This document shows, piece by piece, positions 16,708-25,761 of a stretch of DNA of 64,000 nucleotides. The position numbers were made by a program, and so were the translations under genes. Source of the DNA: Deltaproteobacteria bacterium (GTDB lineage: Bacteria > Desulfobacterota > Binatia > UBA9968 > JAJDTQ01). Every line of letters starts with the position of its first letter. The first letter of the stretch is position 1. A model generated the notes under the pieces. That model was not told the origin of the DNA. It did no database searches and saw only the letters and a program-made list of their open reading frames with translations. The stretch is from NCBI GenBank assembly GCA_026712905.1, contig JAPOPM010000081.1:1-64000 (forward strand). Reading direction: 5' to 3'.

Positions 16708-17165
16708 GCCACCGCTTCATACTCGACGCGACCACCCTGTATGGCGGTGCGAAACCCCGACTCGGCGAGCCAGCCATGGTCGTCGGGATATCTGTCAGTG
16801 TTCCTTACTGGCCGAATGATATCACCTAGCCATGCCGCTACGAGCAATTCGAAGGCGTGACTGGTCACTTGCAGGGGGTCCACCTTGGCGCTCTCGAAAT
16901 AGGGAGCAAGTTCTTGCCGCGTGTCCGTTTCAAGGGTCGGCAGAACCACTTGACCCGTGTCCGCCTCAGTGCCCTTCCAAAGATACAGACGGTCTGGCGT
17001 GATGAGCAAAAAGAAATCAGCGTTGTATGGGCCGCCGTGCGCGAGGATGTTTCGTCGCGTTTGGGCTGCCCATTCCCGTGAAGTTCCGAGCTTGTTCTTC
17101 AACTCCACGACCGCAGCCAACCGGCCACTATGGTCGTATAATGCGAAATCCGCGGTAGTGAACAT
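16704..17165 (-). CDS. Predicted PD-(D/E)xK-like nuclease-fold protein, partner of the PIN-like gene
   Basis: From the ATG at 17,165 the 153-residue protein reads MFTTADFALYDHSGRLAAVVELKNKLGTSREWAA. Asp6, Glu21 and Lys23 match the D-(x)n-ExK core of restriction-endonuclease-like folds. Strands FFLLITPDRLYLWK follow. The frame stays open upstream to 17,468 but that part overlaps the divergent oxidoreductase gene and looks unconserved, although LIDRCRLMFTTADF suggests the true start could lie some codons upstream at a non-ATG codon. It overlaps the PIN-like gene by four bases. The pair may be a toxin-antitoxin or defence module; this is inference. Confidence 0.55.
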   Translation of the reverse strand: MFTTADFALYDHSGRLAAVVELKNKLGTSREWAAQTRRNILAHGGPYNADFFLLITPDRLYLWKGTEADTGQVVLPTLETDTRQELAPYFESAKVDPLQVTSHAFELLVAAWLGDIIRPVRNTDRYPDDHGWLAESGFRTAIQGGRVEYEAVA

Positions 17166-17363
17166 AAGCCTGCACCGATCAATGAGTGTTGCATGAAAGT
17201 ATGGTCCCGGATGCGCGGAGTTGTCAACACGCCTCGGCTGATGGTCGGCATCCGGGGTTCGCCATCGGAGCTGACGGTCTGCCGGCGCCGTCCTCCCAGG
17301 CAAACACGCTGCACTCACCCCCTCGCGTTGGCAAAGCCGAGCCCCCTGAGCTAGTGAGATCGT

Positions 17364-18299
17364 ATGAAAGCCGTACGGATACATGAGTTTGGGGGGCTCG
17401 ACAGCCTGCGGGTCGAGGCCGCACCGCGGCCGGAGCCCGGGGCCGGGGAGGTGCTCGTACGAATACACGCCGCGGGCATCAACCCGGTGGACTGGAAGAC
17501 CTGCGCGGGCGAGGGCGTGGCGTCGCGGCTCGACGACCCGTTCCCGTTTATTCCGGGGTGGGACGTCTCGGGTGTGGTGGAGGCGCTGGGGGCGGACATC
17601 GCGGACTTCCGGGTCGGAGACGCGGTGTGCGGCATGGTGCGCTGGCCCTGGCGTGGCGGCGGCTACGCCGAATACGTGGCCGCGCCGAGCGCGGAACTGG
17701 TCGCCAAGCCCGACACAATGGACGATGCGCAGGCGGCGGGGTTGCCGCTGGCGGCGCTGACCGCGTGGCAGGCGCTATTCGACATAGCGGACGTCCAGGC
17801 CGGACAGAAAGTGCTGATTCACGCGGCGGCGGGTGGCGTCGGCCACATCGCGATCCAGTTGGCCATGTGGAAGGGCGCGCACGTGGTCGGCACGGCGTCG
17901 GCGCGCAACGAGGCATTCCTGCGTGAGTTGGGCGTGGATGACGTCATCGACTACAACGCGACGCGCTTCGAGGAGGCGGTGTCCGGCGTGGACGTCGTGC
18001 TGGACGGTGTCGGCGGTGAGGTCCAGGAGCGCTCTTGGCCGGTTATCCGGCGTGGCGGCGTGCTCGCTTCGATTCGCGGGCGTCCCCGCGCGGAGGAAGC
18101 CGCGGCCCGCGGCGTGCGTGCGCAGCACGTGTCGGTCCACGCCGATGCGGCACAGCTCCTGGCCATCGCCGCCTTGGCGGCGGAGGGGCGACTCCAGGTG
18201 CACGTCGATGCGGCGTTCGCGCTGGACGAGGTGCGCAAGGCGCACGAGGTAAGCAAGACCGGGCACGCGCGGGGCAAACTGGTCCTGCGGACGGGGTGA
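17364..18299 (+). CDS. NADP-dependent quinone oxidoreductase-like MDR protein
   Basis: A 311-residue zinc-independent medium-chain dehydrogenase/reductase. The GroES-like half shows VLVRIHAAGINPVDWKTCAGEG and FIPGWDVSGVVEALGADI; the Rossmann half shows LIHAAAGGVGHIAIQLAMWKGAHVVGTAS. Such enzymes reduce quinones or enones with NADPH. It has no Cys/His zinc-binding lobe. It is divergent from the nuclease/PIN module. Substrate unknown. Confidence 0.88.
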   Translation: MKAVRIHEFGGLDSLRVEAAPRPEPGAGEVLVRIHAAGINPVDWKTCAGEGVASRLDDPFPFIPGWDVSGVVEALGADIADFRVGDAVCGMVRWPWRGGGYAEYVAAPSAELVAKPDTMDDAQAAGLPLAALTAWQALFDIADVQAGQKVLIHAAAGGVGHIAIQLAMWKGAHVVGTASARNEAFLRELGVDDVIDYNATRFEEAVSGVDVVLDGVGGEVQERSWPVIRRGGVLASIRGRPRAEEAAARGVRAQHVSVHADAAQLLAIAALAAEGRLQVHVDAAFALDEVRKAHEVSKTGHARGKLVLRTG

Positions 18300-18470
18300 C
18301 GCGATTCGGACGTGATCATTGCCGCACGAGGCCATTGGGTCCGTTTTGGGGTGGCTTCGCGGCTCTCGCCTCGCCCTTGCGTGCGCCGGGGCTTTGGTGC
18401 ATGGTCGCATTTTGGTGCCTGCATCGCACAACGGCAGAACAGTAATTTCGCCAAAGGGAGGGACGTCGTC

Positions 18471-19274
18471 ATGGCGACACGAATCAAGCATCTGGCCATC
18501 GTGAGCGAGAACTACGCCATCGAGGAGAAGTTCTACCAAGCGGTGTTCGGCATGAAGACCGCCGAGCGCGCACGCATCGAGAGCGCATCGGTGGTGAGCG
18601 ACGGCTACGTGGGCATCAACATCAACCCGCGCCGGCCCGGACGCCAGGGCGGCTTCGACCACTTCGGCTTCGAGGTGGACGACGTCGAGGGGGTAGCCGC
18701 GCGCATGGGCGAGAAGTATCCGGAGGTGCACATTCTCAAGCGGCCGAGCAACCGCCCGTTCGCCGGCCTGAGCACGCATGACCCCGCGGGGAACGTGTTC
18801 GACCTTTCCCAGGAAGGGATGGAGAACCGCACCGACGTGTACGTCGACGGCCAGCACGAGGCCGACCGCTACGTCAAGCACTTCGTGCTGCGCGCGGTGG
18901 AACCGGAGCGGGTGGCGCAGTTCTACCGGGACATTTTCGACCTGGTGGAAACCGAGAAGCCCGCGGACGATCCCAACTGCTACCTGACGGACGGACGGGT
19001 CACGCTGATCATCTCGCCGTGGAAGATCTCCGACTACGCCGGCGCCGGCATCGAGCGCCCGGCGCTGGACCACATCGGCTTCAAGGTGGAGAGCGTGCAG
19101 GCGGTCAAGGACCGGCTTGAGGCACTGTCCAAGCGCAACCCCTACCTGAGCCCCGGCCCGGTGGGCGCGGGACCGGAGGCGGAAGCGCGGCTCGCGCTGT
19201 TCGCCAAGTGCAAGTTCGGCGAGTATCAGCTCGCGGATCCCGACGGCGTGATGATCGACATCAGCGAGCACTGA
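18471..19274 (+). CDS. Two-domain VOC protein (extradiol-dioxygenase-like)
   Basis: The 267-residue protein has two VOC units, the first from RIKHLAIVSENYAIEEKFYQAVFG and the second from YVKHFVLRAVEPERVAQFYRDIFDL. The second unit also carries LDHIGFKVES and ends LADPDGVMIDISEH. Metal-binding candidates are the His residues in GGFDHFGFEV, LDHIGF and the terminal Glu. The ATG at 18,471 follows AAGGGAGGGA; the frame open from 18,312 has no better start. Function could be ring cleavage or isomerisation; the substrate is unknown. Confidence 0.8.
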   Translation: MATRIKHLAIVSENYAIEEKFYQAVFGMKTAERARIESASVVSDGYVGININPRRPGRQGGFDHFGFEVDDVEGVAARMGEKYPEVHILKRPSNRPFAGLSTHDPAGNVFDLSQEGMENRTDVYVDGQHEADRYVKHFVLRAVEPERVAQFYRDIFDLVETEKPADDPNCYLTDGRVTLIISPWKISDYAGAGIERPALDHIGFKVESVQAVKDRLEALSKRNPYLSPGPVGAGPEAEARLALFAKCKFGEYQLADPDGVMIDISEH

Positions 19275-19761
19275 CGCGAACCAGGTATCAGCCATCGTTC
19301 CTCATACAAGAACCTACCCATCTTCCCATTGCTGCTGAAGGACAAGAAGATCAGCAAGCTCGCCATGGCGGCGTACCAATCGCAGATGGGGCCTTCCACT
19401 ATCGACAAGTGGCATTGCGCATCGAGCCTGCGCAAAATATACAAGGTGCCCGAACGCTGAATCACGGAAAGAGGCGCCAGCGCCATTTCGCGTTCAAGCG
19501 GTGGCTTCCACGTCACCCTGCCGCTCTTCACCGCGGGCTACGCCTTCGCCTACGGCGCCCGCTGGCGCGTCGCGCTTCTCCTGGGCGCGTTGGCCGAAGG
19601 CTACCTCTATCTGGTATTCGATGAGTTATTGCACGTGTTGTGGCCCGAGCCGCTGCTGATTTCGAGCTGGAGTTGAGGGACGCGGACGACCCGTTCGCAG
19701 GCCCTCGCGCTTGGTAACCGCAACGGTTGCAGGTCACGGACCCGGAAGGAACGTCCGCCGG
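19275..19761. other. Gap with gene fragments
   Basis: Between the VOC gene and the small membrane protein are two short frame remnants on the plus strand. One ends at 19,460 (PIFPLLLKDKKISKLAMAAY, then IDKWHCASSLRKIYKVPER) and is not recognised. The second is a TctB tail, listed separately. The area appears to be a deletion junction. Confidence 0.5.
19500..19676 (+). pseudogene. C-terminal fragment of a TctB-type small permease subunit
   Basis: The frame ending with TGA at 19,674 reads GFHVTLPLFTAGYAFAYGARWRV, ALLLGALAEGYLYLVFDELLHV, LWPEPLLISSW. This resembles the last two membrane helices of TctB, the small subunit of tripartite tricarboxylate transporters. The start and first helices are missing and no TctA or TctC is adjacent. 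It is a remnant of a lost transporter. Confidence 0.55.
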
Positions 19762-20025
19762 ATGGCTAAAGCGAACAGAAAACGACCGCCCACGCGCAAG
19801 CGGAAGCCCCAGGGACGGCGCGGATGGCTGCTGATCCCGGTGATCATCCTGGCGGTGATGCTGGGATGGCTCTACCGGCACGAGATCGTCAATCTCGTGA
19901 GTTTCCGGTTCGAGGGGATCGACTTCTCACGCCGGCCGGCGGAAAACGCTCGGAGCGGCCAGGGCGGAGACGGGATAACGGAGGGGGAACGGAAGGAGTT
20001 GGAGAAGATTCTCCAGAGTCAATGA
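19762..20025 (+). CDS. Small single-pass membrane protein, unknown function
   Basis: An 87-residue protein with a very basic N-terminus (MAKANRKRPPTRKRKPQGRR), one hydrophobic segment at about residues 22-37 (WLLIPVIILAVMLGWLY) and a hydrophilic tail ending in a short charged helix (EGERKELEKILQSQ). The basic head predicts an N-in topology. No family recognised. It lies tail to tail with the amidohydrolase gene. Coding status rests on the clean TM design and length only. Confidence 0.5.
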   Translation: MAKANRKRPPTRKRKPQGRRGWLLIPVIILAVMLGWLYRHEIVNLVSFRFEGIDFSRRPAENARSGQGGDGITEGERKELEKILQSQ

Positions 20026-20080
20026 ACCCGGGAATCCCCTCCCCTCCCGATCCGTGCGGCGCGAGTGTCCTGTCGGATTG

Positions 20081-21160
20081 CTAGAGCCCCGACGGCAGGT
20101 TGTAGAAGCGTTCCGCGTTGCGCGCCAACACCGCGGCCTTGTCATCCTCGCTCAACTCATCGCTGTCCATCACCTCGCCCAGCTCTTCCTTGCAGAACTC
20201 GTTGTTGACCTCGTGGGGGAAGTCCGAGGAGTAGACCCACGGCTTGTTCCCAATCGTGCGGATGGCATGGGCCAGGTCGGGCTCGTGGCCCTCGCAGCCT
20301 ACGAAGATCCGGCCCTCGTCGATGTGCCGCTTCACGTAATCGCTCACCGCCTCGCCGTCCCGAAGCTGCAGGAACTCGCTCCGGGGATCGTGCTGGATGT
20401 GGGTCTCGTAGGAACGGTCGAAGCGTTCCAGGCACATCAGCAGCCACGCCACGCCGCCTTCCAGGAAGCCGATGCGCACGTTGGGGTAGCGGTCGAAGAT
20501 GCCGTTGAAGACGATGCCGCCCATGGAGATCATCTGCCCGAACGGATGGCCGAGGGCGTGCACCGGAGCGTACGGATGCAGGTCGTCCATGCCGAGGTTC
20601 TCGTGCGCGCCGCCGTGGATGCCGAGGCAGCAGCCGAGGCGGTTCGCCTCCTCGTAGATGGGCCAGTAGTACTTGTGGCCGAGGTGCAACTGGATGCCGG
20701 TCGACGGCAGCATGGCGCCGCACATGCCCAGCTCCTCCACCGCCCGGCGCAGTTCCTTCACCGCCTCCGCCGGCTCCTGCAGCGGTATCAGGGCCACCGC
20801 CTGGAAGCGCGGGCTCTTCTGTACGTAGTTCTCGGCGATCCAGTCGTTGTAGGCGCGCGCCAAGTCGATGGCCCAGTCCTGGGCCACCACCTTGCCGTAG
20901 GAAAGTCCCACCGTGGGATAGAGCACGGTCCGGTCAATGCCCACGTCCTCCAGGAACTCCACCCAGCCGTCGTAACCCACCTGCTGAAACGAGCCCTCCG
21001 GGAGCTTGTGCGCGTTGGCCGAATGCAAGTGGTCCAGCGGCGGGAACGGGTTGGACCAGCGCATCTGCTCCTGCACTTCCCGAGGAAAGCGGCTGGTGAT
21101 GGCCTCCATGTCCTCCACCACGTGCCCGTCGCCGTCGATGATCTGATATTTGTTCGCCAT
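20081..21160 (-). CDS. ACMSD-type amidohydrolase family protein
   Basis: The 359-residue TIM-barrel protein begins with the metal motif IIDGDGHVVED, where the usual D-x-H-x-H is reduced to D-G-D-G-H. Later ligands are in GIHGGAHE and the terminal VYSSDFPHEVNN carries the conserved barrel Asp. Relatives decarboxylate aminocarboxymuconate semialdehyde, uracil-5-carboxylate or hydroxybenzoates, or hydrolyse amides. It is one of four such paralogues in the window (see 38,594, 53,329 and 63,042). A GGAGGTTCCC site precedes the ATG. Substrate unknown. Confidence 0.85.
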   Translation of the reverse strand: MANKYQIIDGDGHVVEDMEAITSRFPREVQEQMRWSNPFPPLDHLHSANAHKLPEGSFQQVGYDGWVEFLEDVGIDRTVLYPTVGLSYGKVVAQDWAIDLARAYNDWIAENYVQKSPRFQAVALIPLQEPAEAVKELRRAVEELGMCGAMLPSTGIQLHLGHKYYWPIYEEANRLGCCLGIHGGAHENLGMDDLHPYAPVHALGHPFGQMISMGGIVFNGIFDRYPNVRIGFLEGGVAWLLMCLERFDRSYETHIQHDPRSEFLQLRDGEAVSDYVKRHIDEGRIFVGCEGHEPDLAHAIRTIGNKPWVYSSDFPHEVNNEFCKEELGEVMDSDELSEDDKAAVLARNAERFYNLPSGL

Positions 21161-21358
21161 GGGAACCTCCTGGTCGGCTCTTGTGTAAGGTTGTGCGCAA
21201 GGAACGCGGCGCCGATCTGTTGAACCGTGTCGCGCCGGATGATTCGGGTATTAACCCGCCCCATGGGAGCTTGTCAACAAACGTCATGCGGATCGCGTCT
21301 CACGTCGCGTGGTCCGAATCTTGCGCGCCCGGTCACGTCGCGCTAAACGGTTGAAGCC

Positions 21359-22663
21359 ATGAGCTGGCTCAACCTCGGCTCCCTCGGGGGCCTGATCGCA
21401 TTGGCCTTCCTGGCCTGGGCGGCGGGCGGCTTCCGGAGACCCCTCCCCTGGCGTACGGTGCTCACGGCCGGCGGCCTGATGCTGGTGCTGGGCGCGGCGG
21501 TCTTCTGGATCCCGTGGACCCACACGGCCCTCATATGGATCAACGACACCGTCATCACGATTCTGCGGGCGGGCAACGAGGGCGCGCGCTTCCTCTTCGG
21601 CCCGCTGGCGCTCAACCCGGGCGAGACCACCGCGGGCGGGTCGGCGTCCATCGGCTTCATCCTGGCGGCGCAGGTGTTCCCGGCGGTGGTGTTCTTCGCC
21701 TCGCTCATGGCGGCGCTCTATCACCTGCGCATCCTGCAACCGGTGGTGAAGCTTTTCGCAATCCTCTTTCACCGCACCATGGGGCTCTCCGGCGCGGAGT
21801 CGCTGGCGGGCTCCTCCAACATCTTCATCGGCGTCGAGTCGGCCATGACGGTGCGCCCCTATCTCGACCGCATGACCCGCTCCGAGCTGCTCACGCTCGT
21901 CACCTGCGGCATGGCCACGGTGGCGTCCACCACCCTGGCGCTCTACGTGCTGTTCCTGAAGGACAGCTTCCCGCTCATCGCCGGACACCTCGTGTCCGCC
22001 TCGCTCATGTCCATCCCGGCCGCGGCGCTGGTGTCCAAGCTGATCTTGCCCGAAACGGAGACACCGGACACGCTCGGAGGCGTGCCGCCCATGGCCGAGA
22101 GCGGGCGCAAGCAGAACACCATGGCCGCGCTGATGGACGGCTCCTGGGAAGGCCTCAAGCTGGCGGCGGGCATCGGCACCCTGCTCGTGGCCATCCTGGG
22201 CTTCGTCGCCCTCGTCGACTACGGCCTGCTCAAGGTGACCGCGCCGTTGAGCGACATCCTCGCCGGACCCGTGGACCTGCGGCGCATCCTCGGCTGGATC
22301 TTCACGCCGCTGGCGTGGCTCCTGGGCCTTGCGGAGAGCGATCTCACGGCCGCCGGCCGCCTGCTCGGCGGGCGCGCCATCCTCACCGAGGTCGTCGCCT
22401 ACCAGGAACTGGGCAGGCTCGGAGCCGAGGGCGCGATCTCGCCCCGCGGCATCCTGGTCCTGTCGTATACCCTGTGCGGCTTCGCCCACGTCGCCTCGCT
22501 TGGCATTTTCATCGGCGGCATCGGCGCCCTGGCGCCGGCGCGCCGCGGCGACCTGTCCGCCGTGGGCATCCGCGCCCTGGTGGGCGCCACCCTCGCGACC
22601 CTCATGACCGGCGCGGTCGCGGGCTTCTACTACTACGGGCAGCAAGGGCTGCTGGGCGTATGA
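21359..22663 (+). CDS. NupC/CNT-type concentrative nucleoside transporter
   Basis: A 434-residue inner-membrane protein with about ten hydrophobic segments. It shows the CNT core features: a Gly-Ser-rich hairpin GLSGAESLAGSSNIFIGVESAM (residues about 141-162), the GGRAILTEVVAYQEL region and LSYTLCGFAHVASLGIFIGGIGALAP near the C-terminus. CNT proteins import nucleosides with sodium or protons. The alpha/beta hydrolase gene starts 15 bases downstream, so they are probably one transcript. Confidence 0.85.
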   Translation: MSWLNLGSLGGLIALAFLAWAAGGFRRPLPWRTVLTAGGLMLVLGAAVFWIPWTHTALIWINDTVITILRAGNEGARFLFGPLALNPGETTAGGSASIGFILAAQVFPAVVFFASLMAALYHLRILQPVVKLFAILFHRTMGLSGAESLAGSSNIFIGVESAMTVRPYLDRMTRSELLTLVTCGMATVASTTLALYVLFLKDSFPLIAGHLVSASLMSIPAAALVSKLILPETETPDTLGGVPPMAESGRKQNTMAALMDGSWEGLKLAAGIGTLLVAILGFVALVDYGLLKVTAPLSDILAGPVDLRRILGWIFTPLAWLLGLAESDLTAAGRLLGGRAILTEVVAYQELGRLGAEGAISPRGILVLSYTLCGFAHVASLGIFIGGIGALAPARRGDLSAVGIRALVGATLATLMTGAVAGFYYYGQQGLLGV

Positions 22664-22678
22664 AACGGAGGCAAACGT

Positions 22679-23974
22679 ATGAGTGCTGAAAACGGCGCAT
22701 GGGCGCCCCCCGACTCCATCCCCCGTCCCGAAGTGGTCAAGCTCTCCCGCGAGACCCTCGACCTGCCCGACATCCCGGTGGGGAACCGCGAGGACATCTT
22801 TCGCATCCGCGCCCTGGACATGGACTGGGACATCGGCACCATGACCTACGCGCCGGAGGACCCCGCCCGTATCCCCAAGGCCCCGGACGGCAGGCGCGCC
22901 GGCATCTTCCTGCTGCACGGCGGCACCTCGGACTACAAGTCGCTGGAGCCGGTGGCGCGCATGCTGGCGACGAAGTTCGGCTTCAAGGTCACGCTCATGA
23001 CCTTTCCCGGGCGGCTCTACCTGCTGGACCCCTCCAGGGACTGGCCCGGCGATACCATCGAACCCGACGGCACCGGCCGGACGCCGCTCTGGACCAAGGA
23101 AACGCGCATCACCCGCGACCAATACGACGTGGCGCGCGACGATGCCCGGCGCGAGAGCTACGGCACGGTCATCTCGCTGGTGGCGCGGGAAGGCACCGAG
23201 TTCTACCACCGCATGGCGGCGTGGCCCGTGGCCTTCGAGGAGGCCCTGCGCGAGAGCTGCCGGCGCGAGTTCGACCCGTCCGAGTACGCCCTCTACGTCC
23301 ACGGCCACTCCACCGGCGGACCGTTCGCCATGATCGCCGCCCAACGGGTGGCCAACGTCGACGGCGTGCTCGGCTACGGCTCCTCCACCTTCGCCTACAT
23401 CTACACGGCCACCACCGGCGACCGCTGGGAGTTCCCCTTCAACCACCTGCGCCTGCGCACTTGGCGCGACACGGCGCGCTACCTCTACGAAGGCCTCAAG
23501 GACAAGGGCTACAGCCTGCCCATGCTCATGGAGCTCACCATGGAGAAGTGGGAGATGGGGAAGAAACGCACCAACTTCAAGGCCGAGGACTTCGTCCACA
23601 AGAACGGCGCCGGCGCGCTGGACCAGGCCGCCCGGGTCACCGCCCGGCGCCTGAAGATGAGCGGCACGGACGAGGAGCGCCTCGTCGCCCGCTACCTCGG
23701 CTACCTGCGGGAACTGTCCGGCCCCGATGCCAAGCCGGTGCCGCCCGTGCTCTCCCTTCACGGCCTGGACGACGACACCGTCACCCTCCGGCGCTGCTGC
23801 GACGCCCTGCCGCTCTACGCCGCCATGGACCCCGCCCCCAAGGTAGCCTGCGTCTCCCTGGGCGCCGGCATCCACACCTGGGGCCTCACCTACGACGATC
23901 TCCCGCGCGGCATCATCCCCCCGGTGTGCCGGCTGTGGCACGACGCCATCGTCGGCGGGTTCTTCGCGCGCTGA
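22679..23974 (+). CDS. Alpha/beta hydrolase
   Basis: The 431-residue protein has the oxyanion motif LLHGGTSDYKS (residues about 79-89), the nucleophile elbow HGHSTGG with Ser211, an acid candidate in LHGLDDDTV and a late His in GIHTWG. The long N-terminal part and the region between 115 and 200 form a cap. It sits 15 bases after the nucleoside transporter gene. The frame has no signal peptide. Esterase, amidase or lactonase activity is possible; substrate unknown. Confidence 0.8.
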   Translation: MSAENGAWAPPDSIPRPEVVKLSRETLDLPDIPVGNREDIFRIRALDMDWDIGTMTYAPEDPARIPKAPDGRRAGIFLLHGGTSDYKSLEPVARMLATKFGFKVTLMTFPGRLYLLDPSRDWPGDTIEPDGTGRTPLWTKETRITRDQYDVARDDARRESYGTVISLVAREGTEFYHRMAAWPVAFEEALRESCRREFDPSEYALYVHGHSTGGPFAMIAAQRVANVDGVLGYGSSTFAYIYTATTGDRWEFPFNHLRLRTWRDTARYLYEGLKDKGYSLPMLMELTMEKWEMGKKRTNFKAEDFVHKNGAGALDQAARVTARRLKMSGTDEERLVARYLGYLRELSGPDAKPVPPVLSLHGLDDDTVTLRRCCDALPLYAAMDPAPKVACVSLGAGIHTWGLTYDDLPRGIIPPVCRLWHDAIVGGFFAR

Positions 23975-24036
23975 AGACACAGGCAGGCTGTGTCAAGACT
24001 CCGCTCGGATGAGGATTGGCATCCACGCCCCGATTC

Positions 24037-24266
24037 GTCATTCCCGCGAAACAGGCTGTGTCAAAACTGGTGAGGCACCGCCCCCTGATTAGAGGCAACA
24101 ACCCCCGATTCGTCATTCCCGCGGAAGCGGGAATCCATGGGCGGTGGTGGGGCACTACAAAGGCGTTTCCCCGCCTCGCCGCCCCTGGATTCCCGCTTCC
24201 GCGGGAATGACGAATCGGGGGGCGGCGCCTCACCAGTTTTGACACAGCCTGTTTCGCGGGAATGAC
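24037..24266. repeat. MITE-like nested palindrome with CAGGCTGTGTCAAAAC ends
   Basis: Long inverted arms run inward from GTCATTCCCGCGAAACAGGC (24,037) and its inverse GCCTGTTTCGCGGGAATGAC (ending 24,266), continuing through GTGTCAAAACTGGTGAGGC. Inside lies the ATTCCC-N8-GGGAAT core at 24,115-24,134 and its inverse at 24,188-24,207. A partial copy (CAGGCTGTGTCAAGACT) precedes it at about 23,982. No coding capacity; this looks like a non-autonomous mobile repeat. Confidence 0.8.
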
Positions 24267-24319
24267 GGTTCCCAGGTACGGTAGTCATTTCGCGGTCGGT
24301 GAGTTAGGCTGGAAGCACA

Positions 24320-25216
24320 ATGATCGGCGCGCGTACAGAGGCAGTGCACAAGCCGCCCTGGCTCAAGGTCCGGATCCCGTCCGGCGCCGAGTACAACCGC
24401 CTCAAGGACAACTTCCGTGGGCTCAAGCTGCACACGGTGTGCGAGGAGGCGCGCTGTCCCAACCTGGCCGAGTGCTGGCGTGCGGGAACGGCGACCATCA
24501 TGATCCTCGGGGACGTGTGCACGCGCGGGTGCCGGTTCTGCGCAGTCAAAACGGCCAAGAACGGCGCGCCCGTGGACCCGGACGAGCCCAGGCGGGTGGC
24601 AGAGGCATTGGCACGCATGGAGTTGCGCTACGTGGTCCTCACCTCCGTGGACCGGGACGACCTCGATGATGGGGGCGCCGGCGTGTTCGCCGACACCATC
24701 CGGGAGACCCGGCAGCGGTGCCCGGAGCTGATCATCGAGGCGTTGATCCCGGATTTTCGCGGCGACGTCCGCGCGCTCGGGAAGGTCGTCGACGCCGCCC
24801 CCCAGGTCATCGGTCAGAACATCGAGACCGTCCAGCGCCTCACGCGCTACGCCCGGGACCGGCGCTGCGGCTACGAACAGACCCTGGACGTGCTCACGAA
24901 CGTCAAGGCCCTGGACCGGCGCGTCTACACCAAGAGCGCCATCCTTCTCGGCATGGGCGAGACCCGCGACGAGGTCCTCGCCACCATGCGCGACCTACGC
25001 GCCCGCGGCGTCGACATCCTCACCTTGGGCCAGTACCTCCAGCCCACCCGCAAGCACCTGCCCGTGGCGGAGTTCGTGCACCCCGACCGTTTCCGGCACT
25101 ACGAAGAGCAGGGGTTGGCGTTAGGTTTCCGCTACGTCGCCGCCGGCCCGATGGTACGCAGCTCCTACAAGGCCGCGGAGTTCTTCGTCGAGAAGATGCT
25201 CACCGCTGGACATTGA
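24320..25216 (+). CDS. lipA: Lipoyl synthase
   Basis: LipA is a radical-SAM enzyme that inserts two sulfur atoms into octanoyl groups on lipoyl domains. The 298-residue protein has the auxiliary cluster cysteines Cys41, Cys46 and Cys52 (CEEARCPNLAEC), the radical-SAM cluster CTRGCRFC (Cys67, Cys71, Cys74) and the C-terminal RSSYKA serine motif that ligates the auxiliary cluster. No lipB is adjacent, so octanoyl transfer is encoded elsewhere. Its last 17 bases overlap the convergent downstream gene. Confidence 0.96.
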   Translation: MIGARTEAVHKPPWLKVRIPSGAEYNRLKDNFRGLKLHTVCEEARCPNLAECWRAGTATIMILGDVCTRGCRFCAVKTAKNGAPVDPDEPRRVAEALARMELRYVVLTSVDRDDLDDGGAGVFADTIRETRQRCPELIIEALIPDFRGDVRALGKVVDAAPQVIGQNIETVQRLTRYARDRRCGYEQTLDVLTNVKALDRRVYTKSAILLGMGETRDEVLATMRDLRARGVDILTLGQYLQPTRKHLPVAEFVHPDRFRHYEEQGLALGFRYVAAGPMVRSSYKAAEFFVEKMLTAGH

Positions 25217-25727
25217 GGCGCCGGTGCGCCCCTCCCACGCTAGTTTCGCGGACGGATGGCCGGGCTCGGCGGAGCGCGACGACGGGGATCTCGCGCCGCG
25301 TGCCGGCGCGGTAGGTGCCGAAGCGAGGATTCGCCGCGACCACCCTGTCGTACAGCGTGTCGCGCTCATGTCCCCGGATCACATGGGCCTCGGCGGCGAA
25401 GCGCTCGCCGCCGGTCTCGACGACGACCCTCGGGTCGGCGGCGAGGTTCAGGTACCACGTGGGATGCCGGTCCTGGCCGTAGTTCGAAGCGACGACGACG
25501 AGGTCGCCGGTCTCATCGAAGCGGAAGTACAGTAGGGGCGACAAGCGCCGCTTGCCGCTCTTGCGCCCCATCGTGACGAGAATGAGGACTCCCGTGCCTT
25601 CCAGGCGACCCAGCACGCGGCCGCCCGAGAGGCGGAACAGGAAGGCGTGAACCGGGACGAACAACCACGCGATGAGGAGACGCTTCCAAGCTGGCATCGC
25701 CGGCTCTCCCGAAATGGGTTGGCTCAT
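25200..25727 (-). CDS. Nitroreductase/deazaflavin-dependent (F420-type) oxidoreductase family protein
   Basis: A 175-residue split-barrel protein with GRLEGTGVLILVTMGRKSGKRRLSPLLYF, VVASNYGQDRHPTWYLNLAADPRV and the late FGTYRAGTRREIPVVALRR. This matches the Ddn/Rv3547-like family, in which deazaflavin F420 binds along the GRKSGK and NYG-PxWY strands. An N-terminal hydrophobic stretch (LLIAWLFVPVHAFLF) is typical. F420 use implies the host makes F420, which the window does not show. It converges on lipA with a 17-base overlap. Confidence 0.8.
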   Translation of the reverse strand: MSQPISGEPAMPAWKRLLIAWLFVPVHAFLFRLSGGRVLGRLEGTGVLILVTMGRKSGKRRLSPLLYFRFDETGDLVVVASNYGQDRHPTWYLNLAADPRVVVETGGERFAAEAHVIRGHERDTLYDRVVAANPRFGTYRAGTRREIPVVALRRARPSVRETSVGGAHRRLNVQR

Positions 25728-25761
25728 TGTATACGCCGAGCATGTAAACCACCCGCCAGTC

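Noticed and set aside
21284-23980. 898-codon minus-strand frame over the nucleoside transporter and hydrolase genes
   Set aside because: Composition-driven shadow (Gly, Arg, His rich) with no motif; the plus-strand genes are well supported.
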